Under the pieces are notes generated by a model that ran no database searches, was not told where the DNA came from, and was given only the letters and a program-made list of their open reading frames with translations. This document shows, in pieces, positions 60,318 to 64,000 of a stretch of 64,000 bases of DNA (its first letter is position 1; the number at the start of each line of letters is the position of its first letter). The stretch spans positions 744,001-808,000 of the forward strand of contig NC_013741.1 of assembly GCF_000025285.1 (NCBI RefSeq), read 5' to 3'. The stretch comes from Archaeoglobus profundus DSM 5631. GTDB lineage: Archaea; Halobacteriota; Archaeoglobi; Archaeoglobales; Archaeoglobaceae. Made by a program: the position numbers and the translations under genes.

Positions 60318-60387
60318 ATTTAGCCTTTAATTTTTAATTGAATTTTTTGTTTTGTTGATTCAGGCGACTTTATTGTATTTGAGAAGA

Positions 60388-60461
60388 TGGGGCCGCCGGA
60401 ATTTGAATCCGGGTCTCCGCCCCCCCAAGACGGAAGGATAGCCAGGCTACCCCACGGCCCC
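60388..60461 (-). tRNA. tRNA-Pro(GGG)
   Basis: Minus-strand cloverleaf: acceptor GGGGCCG (60455-60461) with CGGCCCC (60389-60395), discriminator A 60388. Anticodon stem CCGTC/GGCGG with loop TTGGGGG gives GGG. T loop TTCAAAT. No intron. Complements the TGG isoacceptor at 6.1 kb. Confidence 0.96.
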
Positions 60462-60530
60462 TCAGAGGCGTCATCGCCTAAAGGGGCATAATTCGTATCG
60501 TTTTTTAAAACTTTTCTCGACACTTTAGAT

Positions 60531-61211
60531 ATGAAGATCGTTCTGTCTTTAGGAGGATCAGTCTTTGGTATGAACGCCGATAGGATAAGGAGATTTGCGA
60601 ATGTAATAGAGGACATTGCAAAAGAGCATAAGATGTTCGTTGTAGTTGGAGGAGGAAAGACTGCAAGGGAATACATAGGTATCGCGAGAGAGTTAGGTGC
60701 GGACAACACCCTTTGCGACTATATCGGAATAGGTGTTACGAGGCTAAATGCCATGTTACTGATCTCAGCTTTGAAATCTGCACCAAGGAAAATCCCCGAA
60801 GATTTCATTCAAGCCTACGAACTATCTCTAAATCATAACGTTATAGTTATGGGTGGAACATTCCCGGGACACACTACAGACGCCACATCTGCCTTGCTTG
60901 CAGAATTTGTCAATGCTGATCTGCTTTTAAACGCTACCTCCGTTGATGGAGTTTATTCAGAGGATCCGAAAGTTAATCCGAACGCTAAGAGGTTCGATAG
61001 GATTAAGGTTTGCGATTTAATAGAAATCGTGGCCAAGCAAGAAGCTAAGGCAGGAGGTAGCTTCGTTCTCGACCTCCTAGCTCTGAAGATCATTCAGAGA
61101 AGCAAGATCAAAACCATCGTGTTTTTGGGTGAGCCGGAGAACATACCTAAAGTCGTTAAAGGCGATTTTGAGGGTATCGGAACTCTTATAGAACCTGAAA
61201 TGAGAACTTGA
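60531..61211 (+). CDS. pyrH: Uridylate kinase
   Basis: 226 aa. Amino-acid kinase fold: LSLGGSVFGMN, VVGGGKTAREYI, GGTFPGHTTDATSALLAEFVNAD and NATSVDGVYSEDPKVNP. Phosphorylates UMP to UDP. ATG 60531 and a four-base gap to rlmE suggest cotranscription. Confidence 0.95.
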   Translation: MKIVLSLGGSVFGMNADRIRRFANVIEDIAKEHKMFVVVGGGKTAREYIGIARELGADNTLCDYIGIGVTRLNAMLLISALKSAPRKIPEDFIQAYELSLNHNVIVMGGTFPGHTTDATSALLAEFVNADLLLNATSVDGVYSEDPKVNPNAKRFDRIKVCDLIEIVAKQEAKAGGSFVLDLLALKIIQRSKIKTIVFLGEPENIPKVVKGDFEGIGTLIEPEMRT

Positions 61212-61215
61212 TAGG

Positions 61216-61824
61216 ATGAGAGATAGGAGGGATTACTACTACTGGCAGGCTAAAAAGCTTGGATACAGGAGTAGGGCATCCTTTAAGCTCATACAGATGA
61301 ATAGAACATTCAAGCTCATAAAGGAAGGAGACTGGGTACTGGATTTGGGAGCTTCACCGGGAGGATGGAGTCAAGTAGCTGTTGAATTGGGTGCGAAGGT
61401 TGTAGCTGTTGATATAAACCCTATGGAACCCATTGAGGGTGTTCACTTCATAAGAGGGGATATAACAAGGGAAGAGACTTTAGAGGAGATAAAATCCGTT
61501 AGGAGGTACTACGATGTTGTTTTGAGCGATGCTTCACCGAAGATAAGCGGTAAGTGGACGATAGATCACCTCCTTTCCATAGATTTGGCAAGATCAGCTT
61601 TCAAGATAGCAAGAGAGGTTCTAAAGGACGGTGGGAACTTCGTAGTTAAGGTTTTTCAGGGTGAGGAGATTCAAAACCTTTTTAACGAGTTCAAGCGTTT
61701 CTTCAGATTCAAGAAGTTCCACTCTCCTAAAGCGTCCCGTAAACAGAGTGCTGAAATATACTTCGTCGGTAAGGGCTTTAAGAGGTTTAAAGCTCAAAGG
61801 AACATCCAGCAAAGCAGGGTTTAG
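61216..61824 (+). CDS. rlmE: 23S rRNA 2'-O-methyltransferase RlmE (FtsJ)
   Basis: 202 aa. YRSRASFKLIQMN near the start, SAM motif VLDLGASPGGWSQVA (about 42-56), DVVLSDASPK (catalytic Asp) and LKDGGNFVVKVFQGEE with the KDKE set. Methylates U2552 of 23S rRNA or the archaeal equivalent. Convergent with the MBL gene, overlapping 38 bp. Confidence 0.93.
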   Translation: MRDRRDYYYWQAKKLGYRSRASFKLIQMNRTFKLIKEGDWVLDLGASPGGWSQVAVELGAKVVAVDINPMEPIEGVHFIRGDITREETLEEIKSVRRYYDVVLSDASPKISGKWTIDHLLSIDLARSAFKIAREVLKDGGNFVVKVFQGEEIQNLFNEFKRFFRFKKFHSPKASRKQSAEIYFVGKGFKRFKAQRNIQQSRV

Positions 61825-62419
61825 CGTTCCTCATCTTTAGAATTTCCCTCTTATAAGCTGTGCAGTGGCAGGGGATTACGAGATCGTAACTTTGGAGGAT
61901 TTCAAGTTTGCTAAAGCCGTGAAATCCGCCCATAACACCGAAAACATCTCCAAACTCCTCAGCCTTTCTCAAAATCTTGTCGAGACCGGGATGAGAACAG
62001 CCCGTAATCACAAAATTACCTTTCGAAGTCTTAACTACGAGAGACTGCTCCTTTACAATCCTCCCAAGCGATCCAGTGGTAACGAAGTTTTCGAACTCTA
62101 TGGGCTCTACAACCTCGATGAGCTCCGCTTTAGAACTTATGAACCCCTTTAACCTTCTTGAGAAAGTTTTTAGGGCTAAAACGTAAGAGGTCTTTTCAAT
62201 TACCGCACTTAAACCCCCTACGTGGTCGTAGTGCTCGTGAGAAAGGACGACGTAATCGAAGTCATCAACCCCGATTAACGACAGGTTGTGTGATAGGATC
62301 TCTGGACTTGCACCGGTGTCGAATAAAACTCTGATGCGAGATTCGATTAGACAGGAAAAACCCCAATCTGCTATGAACGGACTTTTTGCCTCGTTGTCGT
62401 AAACTACCGTGATTTTCAT
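61787..62419 (-). CDS. MBL-fold protein (COG1237-like)
   Basis: 210 aa. [12 protein letters not shown] (about 62) is the HxHxDH signature; [14 protein letters not shown] and [11 protein letters not shown] supply further ligands, and [10 protein letters not shown] an early strand. COG1237 includes the 7,8-dihydropterin-6-methyl-4-(beta-D-ribofuranosyl)aminobenzene-phosphate synthase of tetrahydromethanopterin synthesis; membership suggests but does not prove that function. Confidence 0.78.
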   Translation of the reverse strand: MKITVVYDNEAKSPFIADWGFSCLIESRIRVLFDTGASPEILSHNLSLIGVDDFDYVVLSHEHYDHVGGLSAVIEKTSYVLALKTFSRRLKGFISSKAELIEVVEPIEFENFVTTGSLGRIVKEQSLVVKTSKGNFVITGCSHPGLDKILRKAEEFGDVFGVMGGFHGFSKLEILQSYDLVIPCHCTAYKREILKMRNAKPCFAGCSFEL

Positions 62420-62493
62420 GGATCAAACTTTGTAATTCAATTTTTAATATCTATCTACGAAACTGTTATATACAGTCTATAGAAGTGCAAGCC

Positions 62494-62649
62494 ATGGCAA
62501 GGTTTCCAGAGGCGGAAGCGAGACTCTTCAATGTCAAGATATGCATGAGATGCAACGCGAGAAACCCCATGAGAGCTACAAGATGCAGAAAGTGCGGTTA
62601 CAAGGGATTGAGACCGAAATCTAAGGAGAGGAAGGGTAAGAGGAAGTGA
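62494..62649 (+). CDS. rpl40e: Large ribosomal subunit protein eL40
   Basis: 51 aa. [27 protein letters not shown] is the C-x2-C, C-x2-C zinc site of archaeal L40e; basic tail. TATATACAG about 62468 is a TATA-like element. Too short for the ORF minimum but unmistakable. Its stop directly abuts the convergent ABC gene. Confidence 0.95.
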   Translation: MARFPEAEARLFNVKICMRCNARNPMRATRCRKCGYKGLRPKSKERKGKRK

Positions 62650-63438
62650 TCATTTTCTCATTAATTCGAAGTATAGATCTTCGAGCCTCTTTACCTCCAC
62701 ATCTATACTCAGAACTTTTTCATTTCTCAGCACATCGACAAGTTCGCTAACATCGTTAGTCCTAACGACTCCTTTCTCAGTCTTAATCACGTAAGTCTTC
62801 AAGCCCCTTATCTCCTCAACGTCCCCCTCGTAGATAACTTCTCCCGATTTCATTATTACAACCCTATCGCAAAGGTATTCGACGTAGTAAAGGTTGTGGG
62901 CGGAAAACAGAATGGCCTTATTCTTTAAACTTTTCAGGAAGTCTGCGAGCGTTAGAGACACCATTGGGTCTAGGCCACTGAAAGGTTCATCGTATATCAA
63001 GTAATCTGGATTGTGGATGAGCGAACGAGCTACAGACACTTTTCTCTTCATTCCCTTGGACATTTCCCCTATCGCTTTATTCGGGATTCCAAGCTTGTCC
63101 ATTATCTCTCTCTTAAATTTTACACCGTAGAGGCTTGCAAAGAATTTGAGATATTCCTCAGCTGTCATGTCATCGTAGAGGGCATCAACTTCGGGAACAT
63201 ATCCTATCCTACGCTTTAATTCATCCAAATTCGAAAAGAAGTCGACGCCATCGTACTCAACCACTCCAGAAGTAGGAGTTATTAGACCTACGAGTATCCT
63301 TATCGTAGTACTCTTCCCAGCTCCGTTCTCTCCTATCAAGCCGAGTATTTCCCCTCGCCTAACTCTGAAACTCACACCTTTCAAAGCTGTAAAGTCTCCG
63401 TAAGTCTTTACTAGTCCCTCAACTTTGAGCACGGACAA
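62650..63438 (-). CDS. ABC transporter ATP-binding protein
   Basis: 262 aa. Walker A GENGAGKSTTIR (about 36-47), Q-loop region GYVPEVDALYDDM, signature IGEMSKGMKRKVSVARSL (variant LSGGQ), Walker B LIYDEPFSGLDP, switch His FSAHNLYYVE. Exporter-type ATPase of the Ccm/Nat class. Divergent from a membrane protein gene beginning at 63471, which may be its permease. Confidence 0.88.
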   Translation of the reverse strand: MSVLKVEGLVKTYGDFTALKGVSFRVRRGEILGLIGENGAGKSTTIRILVGLITPTSGVVEYDGVDFFSNLDELKRRIGYVPEVDALYDDMTAEEYLKFFASLYGVKFKREIMDKLGIPNKAIGEMSKGMKRKVSVARSLIHNPDYLIYDEPFSGLDPMVSLTLADFLKSLKNKAILFSAHNLYYVEYLCDRVVIMKSGEVIYEGDVEEIRGLKTYVIKTEKGVVRTNDVSELVDVLRNEKVLSIDVEVKRLEDLYFELMRK

Positions 63439-63470
63439 AGTTTTAAGTTAGGCTATTTATCTTTGATCGA

Positions 63471-64000
63471 ATGCTAAAGATTGCAAAGCTCGAAATGAGG
63501 CTTAAGAAGGGATCAAAGAAAGTATCCTCAATCGCAATAGCTTCCCTCATTCTGACCTTAATGCTAATGTATCAGATAGCTTCAAGTGGAGTGAGGCTGG
63601 ATGAGGGAATTTACTCATCAAACTTGGAGATAGGACACAGATCGTTCACAGTCTCAGAAAACCCAGACATACTGATCGAACACGGTAAGGTGTACTTAAG
63701 AGGAGACTTGAAAAGTTTATCAGCCTTTGATGAGTTTAGAAAATATCTAAGAGAGGAGTACAACAAGTGGATTTACGAAAAGTACGGTGAGAAGGCTTTT
63801 CCAGTGCTCGTAAATCTGCATGAGATTCCAACTGAGGTAAAGATTGCTATCAAGTCAATAGAAAGACCTGAGAAAGTTGTAACTCCTAAAGAAAAAGAAG
63901 TTGGAACTCCAAAGCCCGTAACAACCGTTGAGGAAAGAACGACAGTTGGAGAAAGTGAAACACAAGAAGTTGTGCCGACCTTTAAAGAGTTCAAAACCGA
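63471..64000 (+). CDS. Membrane protein, probable ABC permease partner (partial)
   Basis: The first 176 codons are seen. One N-terminal membrane helix (SIAIASLILTLMLMYQI, about 20-37), then an extracellular region with a Thr/Glu-rich linker (TPKEKEVGTPKPVTT). This is the layout of the first half of ABC-2-type permeases with a large external loop, but no further helix is in view. Divergent, 32 bp from the ABC ATPase gene. Cut by the window end. Confidence 0.55.
   Translation, partial: MLKIAKLEMRLKKGSKKVSSIAIASLILTLMLMYQIASSGVRLDEGIYSSNLEIGHRSFTVSENPDILIEHGKVYLRGDLKSLSAFDEFRKYLREEYNKWIYEKYGEKAFPVLVNLHEIPTEVKIAIKSIERPEKVVTPKEKEVGTPKPVTTVEERTTVGESETQEVVPTFKEFKT

Overview
The window is chromosomal DNA of a hyperthermophilic euryarchaeon, most likely a member of the Archaeoglobales (inference). 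Support comes from archaeal-type ribosomal and information genes (eS6, L11, uS2, L40e, Spt5, SecE, aEF1B), reverse gyrase, A1-U72 initiator tRNA, TATA boxes 20-30 nt before many starts, an electron-transfer-flavoprotein operon with an HdrD-like Fe-S protein, an acyl-CoA dehydrogenase and an RsbRD-type protein. Genes are dense and often overlap by 4 bp.

Layout. 1-8.3 kb: host genes (methyltransferase, eS6, aroE, a wHTH regulator, secE-spt5-rpl11, tRNA-Trp whose intron is a box C/D guide RNA, a secreted repeat protein with a small lipoprotein, a membrane-anchored wHTH protein, tRNA-Pro, an HD phosphohydrolase, an MBL-fold protein). 8.36-26.9 kb: an 18.5-kb integrated virus-like element in the 3' part of tRNA-Leu(CAA), bounded by 51-bp direct repeats and with its SSV-type integrase partitioned between the two ends. 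It looks whole. Its minus-strand morphogenesis block (small two-TM capsid candidate, several membrane proteins, P-loop ATPase, Gly/Ser-rich 812-aa protein, LamG adhesin) resembles spindle-shaped viruses of the PAV1/TPV1 kind. A second minus-strand block holds small DNA-binding and zinc proteins, a second tyrosine recombinase, a PD-(D/E)XK-like nuclease and a DUF5131-like radical SAM protein. A short plus-strand block holds a regulator, a lipoprotein and a CAP-domain membrane protein.

27.1-49.4 kb: host genes again: HdrD-like/EtfB/EtfA operon, YbaK-like deacylase, AP-endonuclease-like TIM barrel, ADP-ribosylglycohydrolase, aroA, reverse gyrase carrying a 488-residue intein two residues before the catalytic tyrosine, nikR, initiator tRNA-Met, acyl-CoA dehydrogenase, Lrp regulator, GPN-type GTPase, lysA, a small kinase, GMP synthase glutaminase subunit, a beta-propeller protein, heme o synthase, RsbRD-type and CGGC proteins, uS2, UPF0212, a circularly permuted GTPase and a secreted protein.

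49.5-54.2 kb: a second, eroded integrated element next to tRNA-Ala(GGC), with a broken tyrosine recombinase at one end, an integrase N-terminal piece reading into the tRNA at the other, a primase-polymerase, a small pilin/capsid-like membrane protein, regulators and a 35-bp inverted repeat pair. 54.2-64 kb: host genes (radical SAM-HhH protein, Cys-cluster protein, aEF1B, zinc-ribbon protein, a DUF6516-type toxin-antitoxin candidate, a secreted PGF-CTERM-like protein apparently split by a frameshift, tRNA-Pro(GGG), UMP kinase, RlmE, MBL protein, L40e, ABC ATPase and a partial membrane partner).

The most unusual observations are the CcdA-like RHH domain at the front of both partitioned integrases, three related repeats that each supply a protein C-terminus and the next gene's ribosome-binding site, the phased AAGCTTT boxes before the membrane-anchored regulator, and the 35-bp inverted repeat pair in the second element.
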